Source: an uncultured Lachnospiraceae bacterium (lineage in GTDB: Bacteria > Bacillota > Clostridia > Lachnospirales > Lachnospiraceae). Taken from it: a DNA stretch of 55,991 nt. A model generated the notes under the pieces. It saw only the letters and a list, made by a program, of their open reading frames with translations, was not told where the DNA came from and searched no databases. The stretch covers positions 1 to 55,991 of the forward strand of contig CAJTQO010000022.1 of NCBI GenBank assembly GCA_910578405.1, written 5' to 3'. The position numbers were made by a program, and so were the translations under genes. Shown here one piece after another: positions 15,950-25,805 of the stretch (the first letter of the stretch is position 1; every line of letters starts with the position of its first letter).

Positions 15950-16273
15950 ATGGATATCACATCTTTATATAATGTAACATCGGGTGCGGTAAGGCAGGCT
16001 GAAAAGAGCAGTTCAATAGGAAGGCAGGCATTGGAAAAAAAGGACGGTTCCTTCCAGGATATTTTCCAGAAAGCAATGGATAATATCCATACCACCAACA
16101 GCTATCTGTCGGATATGGAAAACGAAGAAGTAAAATGGATGCTCGGTGAGACGGAGAACACCCATGACCTCACAATAGCAATCAATAAAGCGTCGACAGC
16201 GCTTCAGTACACGGTAGCGGTGCGCGATAAATTGATGGAGGCATACAAGGAACTTATGCAGATTCAAATTTAA
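15950..16273 (+). CDS. fliE: Flagellar hook-basal body protein FliE
   Basis: 107 residues, normal for FliE, behind GGAGGGAGACA. Features are FQDIFQKAMDNIHTTNSYLSD in the centre and the C-terminal HDLTIAINKASTALQYTVAVRDKLMEAY helix characteristic of the family (quoted in part). FliE is the adaptor that joins the MS ring (FliF) to the rod and is the first rod component exported. fliF follows 42 bases later. Confidence 0.94.
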   Translation: MDITSLYNVTSGAVRQAEKSSSIGRQALEKKDGSFQDIFQKAMDNIHTTNSYLSDMENEEVKWMLGETENTHDLTIAINKASTALQYTVAVRDKLMEAYKELMQIQI

Positions 16274-16315
16274 TGGATTTGGAAAAAGTGAAAAATCGGG
16301 TAGGGAGACGTAGAG

Positions 16316-17914
16316 ATGGCAGATAGGGCAAAAGGACTTTTGAACAAGGTTCTTGAATGGTGGAATAAGTTTACTTCAAAACAGAAGACAATCCTGGTTT
16401 CGGCCTCGGCAGGCATTATTGTTACTATAGTGATTATAGTCGCAGTGTTGACCAGGCCGCAATATGTGATGCTGGCGAATTGTGAATCGACAAAGGAAGC
16501 GTCCCAAATCACGGAGCTGTTGGAAGCAAATGGGCTTACATATAAAATATCGGATGATGCGTTGCGCATTAGTATATTGAAAGACCAGCAATCCGATGCG
16601 GAACTGCTTTTGGGGGCCAATGATATTCAGGCGGTAGGATACAGCATCGACAATGTGGTGGAAGGCAGTTTCACTTCCACAGAAGCGGATAAACAGAAGA
16701 AATACCAGTTATATCTGGAGTCCAGACTGGAGCAGAATCTGCAGAGGCTGACGGCAGTTAAGTCCGCTATTGTGGATCTTTCGCTTCCGGAGAATGACGG
16801 TACGCTGATTTCTTCCAAGGAAGAGGCGTTTGCCAGTATTTATTTAGAAATTGACGGGGAGTTTACATCGGACAATGCGGCATATGTTGCCAGGGCGGTA
16901 GCCACAGGCATAGGCAATGCCACCACCAATAACATCGTGATATTGGATATGGAAGGGAATATGTTGTTTTCCGGCGATGACAATTATACGATGTCAGGTG
17001 TGGCAAACTCCCAACTGAATGTGAAAACACAGGCGGAAAACCTGGTAAAGAACGAAGTGAAGCGGGTATTGCTTGGGACGAAAGAGTTTGACAATGTGGA
17101 AGTGGCCAGCAATCTGACGCTGGATTTTTCCACTACGGACAGTACGGAACATACCTATAGCGCGCCAGAGGGACAGACGCAGGGCGTTTTAAGCCGGGAG
17201 GATATTTTCAATTCTGAAAATACGAATTCCAACGGCGGGGTGCCTGGGACGGATTCCAACACCGACGGAACGACATATACTTTACAGGACAATTCGGAGA
17301 GCAGCTCCACGCAGTCTGAAGAATCCAGGGAATATCTGCCGAATGAGACGATTATCAGTAAAACCATCCCGGCCGGGCTGATTAAATATGACGAATCTTC
17401 CCTTGCAGTTACCGCTGTGGATTACAATATGGTAAAAGAGGAAGAGGCAAAAGACCAGGGACTATTGGATGGGATTACATGGGAAGAATATAAGCTGAAC
17501 AATCAGGGGAAGACAAAGATTGAAGTGGATCCGGATTTATACAATGTGGTTGCCAATGCAACAGGGATTAGCGCAGACCGGATTACCATTGTGGCTTATC
17601 GGGAGAATGTATTTTTTGACAGGGAGGGTTTCAGCGTATCGCCTACCGATGCGGCGCAGATTGCCCTTGTGGTTGTGATTTTGGCTTTATTGGCATTTGT
17701 AGTTCTCAGGAGTATGCGTGGCGAGAAGGAGGAAGCGCCAGAAGAGGAACTTTCCGTGGAATCCTTGTTACAGTCCACGCCGGAAGAGAATTTGGAAGAT
17801 ATCGGTGTGGAAGCGCAGTCTGAGACAAGGAAACTGATTGATAAGTTTGTTGACGAGAATCCGGAAGCGGCAGCCAGCCTGTTGCGCAACTGGCTGAATG
17901 AAGACTGGGGGTAA
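16316..17914 (+). CDS. fliF: Flagellar MS-ring protein FliF
   Basis: 532 residues. Transmembrane segments lie at ~25-46 (ILVSASAGIIVTIVIIVAVL) and ~448-468 (IALVVVILALLAFVVL). Between them are the YscJ/FliF ring-building motifs: LEANGLTYKISDDALRI, then YLESRLEQNLQRLTAVKSA. The cytoplasmic C-terminus ends AASLLRNWLNEDW, the FliG-binding tail. The periplasmic-side region ~290-345 is Ser/Thr/Asn-rich, the usual variable loop. The MS ring is the membrane base of the flagellum and houses the export gate. fliG begins six bases after the stop. Confidence 0.97.
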   Translation: MADRAKGLLNKVLEWWNKFTSKQKTILVSASAGIIVTIVIIVAVLTRPQYVMLANCESTKEASQITELLEANGLTYKISDDALRISILKDQQSDAELLLGANDIQAVGYSIDNVVEGSFTSTEADKQKKYQLYLESRLEQNLQRLTAVKSAIVDLSLPENDGTLISSKEEAFASIYLEIDGEFTSDNAAYVARAVATGIGNATTNNIVILDMEGNMLFSGDDNYTMSGVANSQLNVKTQAENLVKNEVKRVLLGTKEFDNVEVASNLTLDFSTTDSTEHTYSAPEGQTQGVLSREDIFNSENTNSNGGVPGTDSNTDGTTYTLQDNSESSSTQSEESREYLPNETIISKTIPAGLIKYDESSLAVTAVDYNMVKEEEAKDQGLLDGITWEEYKLNNQGKTKIEVDPDLYNVVANATGISADRITIVAYRENVFFDREGFSVSPTDAAQIALVVVILALLAFVVLRSMRGEKEEAPEEELSVESLLQSTPEENLEDIGVEAQSETRKLIDKFVDENPEAAASLLRNWLNEDWG

Positions 17915-17920
17915 GAAAGA

Positions 17921-18937
17921 ATGGCCAGAACAACAGAAGAAAAAATATCAGGTATTCAGAAAGCGGCTATTCTTTTAATCGCTTTGGGGCCGGAGCGTTC
18001 GGCGCATATATTTAAACATTTAAAGGAAGAAGAAATCGAGGAGCTGACGCTGGAAATTGCCAATACGAGAAGCGTCACTCCCCAGGTGAAGGAAGAAGTT
18101 ATAGATGAATTTTATCAGGTCTGTCTGGCGCAGCAATACATTGCAGAGGGCGGTATCGGGTATGCAAAGGAACTGCTGGAAAAGGCGCTTGGCTCCGACA
18201 AGGCAATGGATGTCATCAGCAAGCTGACGGCGTCGCTGCAGGTAAAGCCGTTCGAGTTTGTACGCAAAACAGACGCTACGCAGTTGCTTAACTTTATTCA
18301 GGATGAGCATCCGCAGACCATTGCATTGATTATGTCCTACCTTTCGGCTGCACAGTCGGCGTTAATCCTTTCCGCGCTGCCGCCGGACAGACAGGCGGAT
18401 GTGGCAAGACGTATTGCCGTAATGGACAGAACGAGTCCGGATGTCATCAAAGAGGTGGAGAAAGTGTTGGAAGCGAAGTTGTCGTCTTTAGTAAACCAGG
18501 ATTACACCATTATCGGTGGTGTGGATGCGGTTGTGGAGATTTTGAATACGGTAGACCGTGGCACAGAAAAGCATATCATGGAAACGCTGGAAATCGAAGA
18601 GCCGGAATTGGCAGACGAAATCAGGAAGAAGATGTTCGTATTCGAGGATATCTTGCTGCTTGACGACAGGGCAATTCAGAGGGTGTTACGTGACGTGGAT
18701 AACAATGATTTGGCGATTGCGTTAAAGGGTTCCAATGAACAAGTGCAGAATGCGATATTTAATAATATGTCCAAACGTCTGGCCGTTATGATTAAAGAGG
18801 ATATGGAATTCATGGGGCCGGTGCGTATGAAGGATGTGGAGGAAGCACAGCAGAAGATTGTAAATATTATCAGGAAACTGGAAGATTCTGCAGAGATTGT
18901 TATCTCCAGAGGCGGAGGTGACGAGATCATTGTATAA
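17921..18937 (+). CDS. fliG: Flagellar motor switch protein FliG
   Basis: 338 residues, standard length. The N-terminal domain opens with GIQKAAILLIALGPERSAHI; the middle domain carries the FliM-binding EHPQ motif in DEHPQTIALIMSYLS; the C-terminal charged helix reads DDRAIQRVLRDVDNNDLAIA, which contacts the MotA stator. FliG transmits torque and sets rotation direction on the C-ring. Its last codons overlap the start of fliH by eight bases, implying translational coupling. Confidence 0.97.
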   Translation: MARTTEEKISGIQKAAILLIALGPERSAHIFKHLKEEEIEELTLEIANTRSVTPQVKEEVIDEFYQVCLAQQYIAEGGIGYAKELLEKALGSDKAMDVISKLTASLQVKPFEFVRKTDATQLLNFIQDEHPQTIALIMSYLSAAQSALILSALPPDRQADVARRIAVMDRTSPDVIKEVEKVLEAKLSSLVNQDYTIIGGVDAVVEILNTVDRGTEKHIMETLEIEEPELADEIRKKMFVFEDILLLDDRAIQRVLRDVDNNDLAIALKGSNEQVQNAIFNNMSKRLAVMIKEDMEFMGPVRMKDVEEAQQKIVNIIRKLEDSAEIVISRGGGDEIIV

Positions 18938-19847
18938 AGGGAATGTATTAAAATCAAATATGGTGGTTGTCCAGGATGAGGATATGCTCCTTATTGACAA
19001 CAATGAGAAGATTGCCAGGAAAATTGAAGATTTGCAGGAATTGATGGTAAACGGCGGGGAAGTTGCCTATGGGGACGGGGAAGGCGCCATAGATGGTTTC
19101 ATGGGCGGTCTGGATGCGGAGCAGGTGGATGCGCTGGTGGCGGATTTGGATTTGGAACAGGATTTTTCCAATGTCATTAAGGCGGAACGTCCGCCGGAGC
19201 CAGAGGCGCAGCAGAATACGGCGGATGCATTGGCTGTGGTGTCCGCCCAGGCGCAGGAGATGCTGGAAGCGGCCCGCAGAGAGGCGGAAAGCATTAAATC
19301 CAGCGCGATGATGGAAGCGCAGCAGGAACTGGAAGAAAGACGCAGTCAAATTTATGCGGAGGCGCAAAGCCAAGGGTATGAAGCCGGGTACCAGGAGGCC
19401 ATGGGGCAGGCGGAACAGATGAAAGCCCAGCTCCAGGAGGACAGGAAACGGATGGAAGCGGAATACCAGGAACTGGTGGAAGGATTGGAGCCAAGGTTTG
19501 TGGAAGCGCTGACTGACATATACGAAAAAGTGTTTCAGGTGGATTTAAAGAAGGAGCAGAATATTATTATGCATCTGATTTCATCTACGATGCATAAGAT
19601 TGAGGGAAGCAATACATATCTGATCCATGTGTCCAAAGAGGATTATCCTTATGTAAATATGAAGAAACAGGAAGTGTTGGCAGCTTCCGTTTCTCCCCAC
19701 GCATCGGTGGAGATTGTGGAGGATATCACTTTAGGGGCGAACGATTGTATTATTGAAACAGACGGAGGGGTCTTCGACTGTGGGCTTGGGACGCAGTTGG
19801 AAGAATTGTCACAGAAACTGAGACTGTTATCCTATACGGGCAATTAG
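18930..19847 (+). CDS. fliH: Flagellar assembly protein FliH
   Basis: 305 residues from a TTG at 18930 (MYKGNVLKSN), chosen because GGAGGTG lies nine bases upstream inside fliG and because FliH proteins commonly open this way. The middle (~100-190) is a long Gln/Glu/Ala-rich coiled coil with the GYEAGYQEAM pattern typical of FliH. The C-terminal domain, near YEKVFQVDLKKEQNIIMHL and ending ANDCIIETDGGVFDCGLGTQ, matches FliH/HrpE. FliH binds FliI and tethers the export ATPase to the C-ring. Confidence 0.93.
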   Translation: MYKGNVLKSNMVVVQDEDMLLIDNNEKIARKIEDLQELMVNGGEVAYGDGEGAIDGFMGGLDAEQVDALVADLDLEQDFSNVIKAERPPEPEAQQNTADALAVVSAQAQEMLEAARREAESIKSSAMMEAQQELEERRSQIYAEAQSQGYEAGYQEAMGQAEQMKAQLQEDRKRMEAEYQELVEGLEPRFVEALTDIYEKVFQVDLKKEQNIIMHLISSTMHKIEGSNTYLIHVSKEDYPYVNMKKQEVLAASVSPHASVEIVEDITLGANDCIIETDGGVFDCGLGTQLEELSQKLRLLSYTGN

Positions 19848-19920
19848 TTTTTCAGCATTATCCGGATAGCTTTTCCGTTATAAAGTGCATTGGCTATATT
19901 AGAGTAGGTGAGGGATTGGA

Positions 19921-21240
19921 TTGAGAGCAGCAGTGAATTTTGTAAAATATGAGAGGGTCACGGAGAATACATTTTTTAAGATGAAAGGAAAGGTCGTCAA
20001 CATCGTGGGGCTGACCATAGAATCTCTGGGGCCGGAAGCCCGTTTGGGCGATATCTGTCTCATATATCCAGATACAAAAGAGAATACGAGGCCGATTATG
20101 GCAGAGGTAGTGGGTTTCCGTGATAAAAAGACCCTTCTCATGCCTTATGAGGTGGTAGACGGCGTTGGTTTTGGCTGTATGGTGGAAAATACAGGGGAAA
20201 CTTTGATGGTTAAGGTAAGCGATGATCTGCTGGGACAGACTCTGGACGGACTGGGCCGGCTGGCAGACGGAAGCGCGCCTGCCAATGGAAAATATTACCC
20301 TGTAGTGGCGCCGCCGCCGGACCCAATGAGCAGGGACATTATTGATGATGTGCTGCCACTAGGCGTGAAAGCGGTGGATGGCCTGATTACCGTAGGAAAA
20401 GGACAAAGGATTGGGATTTTTGCCGGTTCCGGTGTAGGGAAATCTACGTTGTTAGGTATGTTTGCCCGTAATACAAAAGCGGATGTGAATGTCATTGCTT
20501 TGATTGGAGAGCGTGGCAGGGAAGTGCGGGAGTTTATAGAGAGGGATTTGGGGCCGGAAGGAATGAGACGCTCCGTTGTTGTTGTTGCAACTTCGGATAA
20601 ACCGGCTTTGGAAAGGAATAAAGCAGCCAAGACGGCTACGGCGATTGCAGAATATTTCAGGGATCAGGGGAAGGATGTATTGTTTATGATGGATTCCCTG
20701 ACGCGTTTCTCCATGGCGCAGCGTGAGATTGGGCTTGCCAGCGGGGAGCCTCCTGTTTCCAGGGGGTATCCGCCGAGTGTGTATTCAGAGATGCCGAAGC
20801 TGCTGGAGCGTGCAGGGCGTTCGGAGAAAGGGTCCATCACAGGGCTGTACACGGTGCTGGTAGATGGGGATGATTTTAATGAACCAATTACCGATACGGC
20901 ACGGAGCATCCTGGATGGGCATATTATGTTAAGCAGGCAGCTTGCGCACAGGAATCATTATCCGGCGATTGATATTTTGCAGAGCATTTCCAGGTGTATG
21001 AGCCAGATTGTAGACCGCGAGCATAAAAAAGCGGCAGGGAAACTAAAAAATGTGCTGGCTACTTATAATGAAGCAGAGGATTTGATTAATATCGGCGCAT
21101 ACAAAAATGGGAGCAATCCGAATATTGACTATGCAATTGAGAAGATTGATGCGGTGAACGGATTCCTGATGCAGATGGTGGAGGATAAATTTACCTTTGA
21201 GCAATCGGTGGAGCTGATGGAGAAATTATTTGAAGGATAG
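19921..21240 (+). CDS. fliI: Flagellar export ATPase FliI
   Basis: 439 residues from TTG (MRAAVNFVKYERVT), behind AGGTGAGGGA. The F1-beta-like core shows Walker A AGSGVGKST, then IALIGERGREVREFIERDLG and the Walker B VLFMMDSLTRFSMAQREIGL, followed by PPSVYSEMPKLLERAGR. FliI is the hexameric ATPase that energises unfolding and delivery of substrates to the flagellar type III gate. Lies between its regulators fliH and fliJ, the standard order. Confidence 0.97.
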   Translation: MRAAVNFVKYERVTENTFFKMKGKVVNIVGLTIESLGPEARLGDICLIYPDTKENTRPIMAEVVGFRDKKTLLMPYEVVDGVGFGCMVENTGETLMVKVSDDLLGQTLDGLGRLADGSAPANGKYYPVVAPPPDPMSRDIIDDVLPLGVKAVDGLITVGKGQRIGIFAGSGVGKSTLLGMFARNTKADVNVIALIGERGREVREFIERDLGPEGMRRSVVVVATSDKPALERNKAAKTATAIAEYFRDQGKDVLFMMDSLTRFSMAQREIGLASGEPPVSRGYPPSVYSEMPKLLERAGRSEKGSITGLYTVLVDGDDFNEPITDTARSILDGHIMLSRQLAHRNHYPAIDILQSISRCMSQIVDREHKKAAGKLKNVLATYNEAEDLINIGAYKNGSNPNIDYAIEKIDAVNGFLMQMVEDKFTFEQSVELMEKLFEG

Positions 21241-21342
21241 GGGAATTGCGCAGGAGGAGAGCCGGTATGATTTTGGCGGACGGCGAGCGGCAATAAGGGC
21301 ATTTGTCAGACAGCCGCTTGTTCTGTAAGGGTGAGGGTGGGT

Positions 21343-21801
21343 ATGGCGAAGTTTTTTTATCGGATGCAGAATATATTGAATTTGAAGTATAAGCTGGAAG
21401 ATCAGGCGAAAATGGAGTTTGCAGTGGCCCGCAGGCGGCTGACGGAAGAGGAAGAGAAGCTGGAAGCCCTTTTTTGCAGGAAAGGGGAATACGAGGAAGA
21501 GGGGCGGAGGCTGCGGGAAGATACGTTGGCAGTATTGGATATTTTAGAGAACCGGAACGCTATTTTGCAAATGGATGAGTTTATTGAACTGCAGAAGCTG
21601 GAGGTGGCAAAGGCGGAAGAAGCGCTGGAAGCGGAACGGCAGAAGCTGCAGGAAGTGATGCAGGAACGTAAGATCCACGAGAAACTGCGGGAGAAGGCGT
21701 TTGAGGCATTTATGAAAGAAGAGAATGCAAGGGAAAGCAAGGAGATCGATGAGCTGGTAAGTTATACTTATGGGCAGAAGCAGAGACGGTCGTCCGGATA
21801 G
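21343..21801 (+). CDS. fliJ: Flagellar export chaperone/stalk protein FliJ
   Basis: 152 residues starting MAKFFYRMQNILNLKYKLED. The ATG at 21343 follows GAGGGTGGGT; the GTG four codons earlier lies within that site. FliJ proteins share this F-y-RMQNIL-like opening and then form an almost continuous helical hairpin, here Glu/Arg/Leu-rich throughout. FliJ inserts in the FliI ring and links it to FlhA. Identification rests on opening, coiled-coil character, length and position. Confidence 0.9.
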   Translation: MAKFFYRMQNILNLKYKLEDQAKMEFAVARRRLTEEEEKLEALFCRKGEYEEEGRRLREDTLAVLDILENRNAILQMDEFIELQKLEVAKAEEALEAERQKLQEVMQERKIHEKLREKAFEAFMKEENARESKEIDELVSYTYGQKQRRSSG

Positions 21802-21926
21802 ATGGCTGGCAGAGGATGCGGGCTGACGCATAGTATGTGCGCAGCGTTGGAATTTCGTCCGGCTGGCAGGCGGATAAGGAAGAAGCGGTGTTTTCGTTCA
21901 GGCTTTGAAAGGGGCATGGTTGAAAG

Positions 21927-22814
21927 ATGGCAGGTACAGAAGTAATCTCGGATATTGATCCAAAGGCCGAAAAGAAGAGGCTTGCGGAAGAAAAGAAAAA
22001 ACTGAAAGCGGAGCAGAAGGAGCAGAAAAAGGAAGCGAAGCGCAGGGCAAAAGAGCTGGCCTTGCAGGAAGAGCAGTTGGATGTGGAAGGCGGCGGTGTT
22101 TCCGTATTCCTTGTTACTACGCTGATTGTTATTGTTTGGATTGCCATACTCTGCCTTTTGATTAAGCTGGATGTAGGCGGTTTTGGCTCCGGCGTATTGG
22201 CTCCGGCGTTTAAGGATGTTCCGGTGATAAACAAGATTCTGCCGGAAGCGGCGCAGCAGCCGACCCAGGAGAGTGTGACAGAGGATACGCAGGAAGAATA
22301 CGGCGGCTATACCAGTTTAAAGGATGCCGTGGATTATATTAAGGAATTGGAACTGGAGCTGCAGAGGGCGCAGTCGGCCAAGGCGACCAGCGAAGAGGAA
22401 GCAGTGGCTTTGCGGGCAGAGGTAGCGAGACTGAAAACATTTGAGGATAACCAGGTGGAATTCCAGAGGATTAAGACGGAATTTTATGAAGAAGTGGTAT
22501 ATGCGGAGAATGGGCCGGGGGAGGAAGCTTATCAGAAATACTTTGAAAGCATCGACCCTACCACTGCGGAATATTTATATAAGCAGGTGGTTTCACAGGT
22601 AGAGGAAAGCAATGAGATTAAGGAATATGCATTGGCGTATTCGGAGATGAAGCCGGCGGCGGCAGCGGCCATTTTCGGGGAAATGACAGATAACCTGGGC
22701 TTGGCTGCCCGCATTCTTTCGTCTATGAGCGCAGAGGACAGGGGCAATATCCTGGCAGCGATGGATCCGGTCATTGCGGCGCGGCTGACGAAGATTATGG
22801 ATCCGGAAGGTTAA
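21927..22814 (+). CDS. YlxF/MotE-like flagellar protein
   Basis: 295 residues. A very basic/acidic cytoplasmic N-terminus of Lys/Glu/Ala repeats (~10-55) precedes one transmembrane helix (VFLVTTLIVIVWIAILCLLI, ~66-85). A coiled coil follows (~125-165), then a C-terminal MgtE-N-like domain: EYALAYSEMKPAAAAAIFGE through DPVIAARLTKIMDPEG. Position between fliJ and fliK is that of Bacillus ylxF; related MotE proteins act as chaperones for the stator component MotC in other bacteria. Exact role here unknown. The ribosome site (GAAAG) is weak. Confidence 0.8.
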   Translation: MAGTEVISDIDPKAEKKRLAEEKKKLKAEQKEQKKEAKRRAKELALQEEQLDVEGGGVSVFLVTTLIVIVWIAILCLLIKLDVGGFGSGVLAPAFKDVPVINKILPEAAQQPTQESVTEDTQEEYGGYTSLKDAVDYIKELELELQRAQSAKATSEEEAVALRAEVARLKTFEDNQVEFQRIKTEFYEEVVYAENGPGEEAYQKYFESIDPTTAEYLYKQVVSQVEESNEIKEYALAYSEMKPAAAAAIFGEMTDNLGLAARILSSMSAEDRGNILAAMDPVIAARLTKIMDPEG

Positions 22815-22987
22815 TGTTTTTGCAGCAAGAATTTCATAATGGGCCGCATCTGGCAGAGCGTATGCGTTGAGGTCTTAGGTGAGATTGTTAATAAATAGTT
22901 GATATATAATACAGGAAACTGTACTTATATATAGATAGTTTTACTAATTTGCACTAAAAATCAAAAAGGAAAGGAGGAGGAAGGAAG
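22815..22987 (+). promoter_or_regulatory. fliK leader with possible internal promoter
   Basis: 173 AT-rich bases, unlike the tight junctions around. TATAAT at 22905-22910 lacks a well-spaced -35 (TTGTTA is only 14 bases away). A strong run of GGAAAGGAGGAGG precedes fliK. Confidence 0.35.
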
Positions 22988-24481
22988 ATGATAATGACGC
23001 CTGTAACGAAAGGAATCAATCCATTGATGGGGTTGAGGCCGCCAAAACAAAATGGGAAGCTTCAGGATGAGTTGTCGGGCAGTTTTTCCGATGCGTTTAG
23101 TAAGGCAACCGGGCAGCAGAATATGTCGTTACAGAAGGATGCCGGGGTAAAACAGAATACACAGGTGAAGCCAGGCAATACGGAGCAGAAAGGGCTGGAT
23201 GACAGCAAGCCAGTCAAGGTAAAAGATACCGGAAGCCAGAAGGAGCTTTCCAAGACAGACGATGCGCAGACAATGGAAAAAGTCCAGGACGCAGCAGAGA
23301 AAGCCGGTCAGGAGTTAGTGGGAGAAGTGGCAGAGGAACTGGGCGTTACCGAGGAGGAAGTGATTGCTGCCATGGAAGCTTTAGGGTTTACGTTTGTGGA
23401 TTTGCTGAACGTGGACAATATGACGCAACTTGTGCTGACATTGGAAGATGCGGATATGCTGACGCTCATGACAGACGGCGGTTTGTACGATTCTTTGCAG
23501 AACATTTTGGGAGAAGTAACGCAGCAGTTGAGCCAGATTGGGGAAGCGGTGGAATTGTCGCCGGAAGAACTGAATGTGGTTATGAAGCAGTTGGGACAGC
23601 AGGAGAATGCGCAGCCGGATGGTGAAGTGGATGTGGATGCAGCGCCGGAAAAAAAGACGGATGCAGAAACGGATACAAAACCGGACGGGAAAGTTTACGG
23701 GGACGCCAAAGAGGATTTTGGCCTGCCGGATGGGCAGGAGGACTATACGGTTACGGTAGAGCGCAACGGTGAGGTCGTAAAAGTAAGCGTGGAAGTGGAT
23801 GGCAATGCCAAAACGGAAACAGCGGAAGTGACAAACACGAAAGTGGCAGCGCCGGAAGAAGAGCTGGCAGAGCCTGTAAAGAAGGACGAAGGGGCGAAGC
23901 AGGAAGGCTCTTTCCAGGGCAGCAGTAACCATACCGATTTGTTGTTGAACCATTTGACAGAGCGGGAGAATACGGTGGCGCAGCCGGAGGCTTCCTTTGA
24001 AACCGCTATGGCGGGGCGTACCGTAGATACGCAGGAAATCATGAACCAGATTATGAATTACATGAGGGTTCAGGTAAAAGCGGATATGACGCAGATGCAG
24101 TTACAGCTTCATCCGGCCAGCCTTGGCACGGTGAACATTAATATTTCATCGAAGGCGGGTGTGATTACGGCACAGTTTATGACTCAGAATGAAGCAGTGA
24201 AAGCAGCCGTGGAAAGCCAGATTGTCCAGTTGAAGAACCAATTTGAAGAGCAGGGCATTAAGGTGGAAGCGGTAGAAGTGACGGTGGAGAGCCATGCTTT
24301 TGAAAGGAATCTGAATGAAGGCGGTGAAAGCAGGCATACAGCCCAGGAAGGGAAGAAAAAGGGCGTGCGTAAGCTGAATCTGAATAATTTAGACCTGGAA
24401 GAAGAAGTGGAGGATGAAGCGGATCAGCTTGCTGTGGAAATGATGCGGGCAGGCGGCGGTACCGTGGACTTTACGGCATAG
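22988..24481 (+). CDS. fliK: Flagellar hook-length control protein FliK
   Basis: 497 residues behind an exceptionally strong GGAAAGGAGGAGG site. The N-terminal two thirds is Gln/Lys/Glu/Asp-rich and of low conservation, as expected for the molecular-ruler part. The C-terminal Flg_hook domain is clear: MTQMQLQLHPASLGTVNINI, then AGVITAQFMTQNEAVKAAVE and LKNQFEEQGIKVEAVEVTVE. FliK is exported during hook growth and triggers the FlhB-dependent substrate switch when the hook reaches length. flgD follows. Confidence 0.92.
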   Translation: MIMTPVTKGINPLMGLRPPKQNGKLQDELSGSFSDAFSKATGQQNMSLQKDAGVKQNTQVKPGNTEQKGLDDSKPVKVKDTGSQKELSKTDDAQTMEKVQDAAEKAGQELVGEVAEELGVTEEEVIAAMEALGFTFVDLLNVDNMTQLVLTLEDADMLTLMTDGGLYDSLQNILGEVTQQLSQIGEAVELSPEELNVVMKQLGQQENAQPDGEVDVDAAPEKKTDAETDTKPDGKVYGDAKEDFGLPDGQEDYTVTVERNGEVVKVSVEVDGNAKTETAEVTNTKVAAPEEELAEPVKKDEGAKQEGSFQGSSNHTDLLLNHLTERENTVAQPEASFETAMAGRTVDTQEIMNQIMNYMRVQVKADMTQMQLQLHPASLGTVNINISSKAGVITAQFMTQNEAVKAAVESQIVQLKNQFEEQGIKVEAVEVTVESHAFERNLNEGGESRHTAQEGKKKGVRKLNLNNLDLEEEVEDEADQLAVEMMRAGGGTVDFTA

Positions 24482-24523
24482 CCGGAAACAGGAAAGGTAA
24501 AACAGGAAGAAAGGGGCGATAAA

Positions 24524-25258
24524 ATGGCAGTATCACCAATGGCGGAGATTAAAGACGGGAAAGTTGTGGAAAGCCAGACGGCGCAGTCGCTGGCGAAAAG
24601 CAGGACAAAAAATAAATCCACTTTGGATAAGGATGCTTTTCTTGGTCTTTTGGTGGCGCAGATGAAGTATCAGGATCCTTTGGAGCCAACGTCCAATACG
24701 GAATTTGTGGCGCAGTATGCGCAGTTCTCTTCTTTGGAGCAGATGCAGAATATGGCAAACACCATGGAACTGACCAGGGCTTCCTCTATGGTAGGCAAAG
24801 TGGTCATTGTAACAACCACAGACTCGGTAGGCAGGGAGACGCAGATTGAAGGCCGTGTGGATTATGTAACTTACGAAAACGGAAAGTCGTTTGTTTCCAT
24901 TGACGGCGGGCTGTATTCGTTAGAAGACGTCTATGCCGTGGAAGACCAGACATATCTGGATACCGTAGAGCTGGCGACTCAGTTTATGATGGCAATTGAC
25001 AAACTTCCGATTATAGACAACATTACGTTGGATGATGCGGACACGATTGATGCATTAAATACAATTTATAACAAGATGTCCGATTATGAGAAGTCTTTCG
25101 TGGCGAAGGCATATCTGGATAAACTGGAGGAATATACAAAGCGCATTGCAGAGCTGAGAGCGGATAAGAACGAAGGCAGCGGTGACGGCGATAAGGATGA
25201 CGATGATAAAAAGCCTGACAGCGACGGCGATAAAGAGGATAGCACAGGCAAGTCATAA
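24524..25258 (+). CDS. flgD: Flagellar hook capping protein FlgD
   Basis: 244 residues. The FlgD signature is intact: LDKDAFLGLLVAQMKYQDPL, then NTEFVAQYAQFSSLEQMQNM, followed by SMVGKVVIVTT and a beta-rich part. The region beyond ~150 is longer than in short FlgD proteins and ends in a highly acidic, low-complexity Asp/Lys/Gly/Ser tail (~215-244). FlgD caps the growing hook so that FlgE subunits polymerise. The TIGR02530-type gene follows. Confidence 0.93.
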   Translation: MAVSPMAEIKDGKVVESQTAQSLAKSRTKNKSTLDKDAFLGLLVAQMKYQDPLEPTSNTEFVAQYAQFSSLEQMQNMANTMELTRASSMVGKVVIVTTTDSVGRETQIEGRVDYVTYENGKSFVSIDGGLYSLEDVYAVEDQTYLDTVELATQFMMAIDKLPIIDNITLDDADTIDALNTIYNKMSDYEKSFVAKAYLDKLEEYTKRIAELRADKNEGSGDGDKDDDDKKPDSDGDKEDSTGKS

Positions 25259-25295
25259 GGCAAAAGGATAAGGAATTCTCAAGGAGGAGAAGATT

Positions 25296-25700
25296 ATGAA
25301 GCTTCAGAATAATCAGTTCCTTTCCATAGAAGAACTGCAGGCAAAATATTTTGTGCAGTCGAAACAGAGCCGGAAGAGCATGGAAGCGGACGGCATTTCC
25401 TTTCAGGATGTATTGAACCAGACAGCAAAGGATGTGGGCGGCGCGAACGGGGTGAAATTTTCCAAACATGCGTCCAACCGTCTGGCGGAACGGGGGATAG
25501 AACTTTCGGAAGGCCAAATGGAGCGTCTGCAGTCAGGAACCTTAAAGGCAGGTGCGAAAGGAATTAAGGAATCTCTGGTCATTGTAGACCAGTTGGCTTT
25601 TATCGTGAACGTGCCGAACAATACGGTGGTCACGGCAATGAAACAGACAGAAACAGAGGAGAGTGTATTTACCAATATAGACGGCGCCGTAATTGTATAG
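25296..25700 (+). CDS. TIGR02530-type flagellar operon protein
   Basis: 134 residues behind GGAGGAG. The core reads VKFSKHASNRLAERGIELSE, then LKAGAKGIKESLVIVDQLAF and VPNNTVVTAMKQ. I recognise this as the small flagellar-operon family TIGR02530, found between flgD and flgE in many Firmicutes. The HA-x-x-R-L-x-x-R-G-I pattern is the family mark. Its biochemical role is not established to my knowledge; position suggests hook assembly. Confidence 0.85.
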   Translation: MKLQNNQFLSIEELQAKYFVQSKQSRKSMEADGISFQDVLNQTAKDVGGANGVKFSKHASNRLAERGIELSEGQMERLQSGTLKAGAKGIKESLVIVDQLAFIVNVPNNTVVTAMKQTETEESVFTNIDGAVIV

Positions 25701-25805
25701 CCGGACCTTGCGGGGGGCTTATGCCCTGGAATGACAGAAGGGGCATAGGCGGCGCTTCTAAGGTAAGTAGTGACTTAGGGTAATGATTTTAGGAGGTCAT
25801 GCATT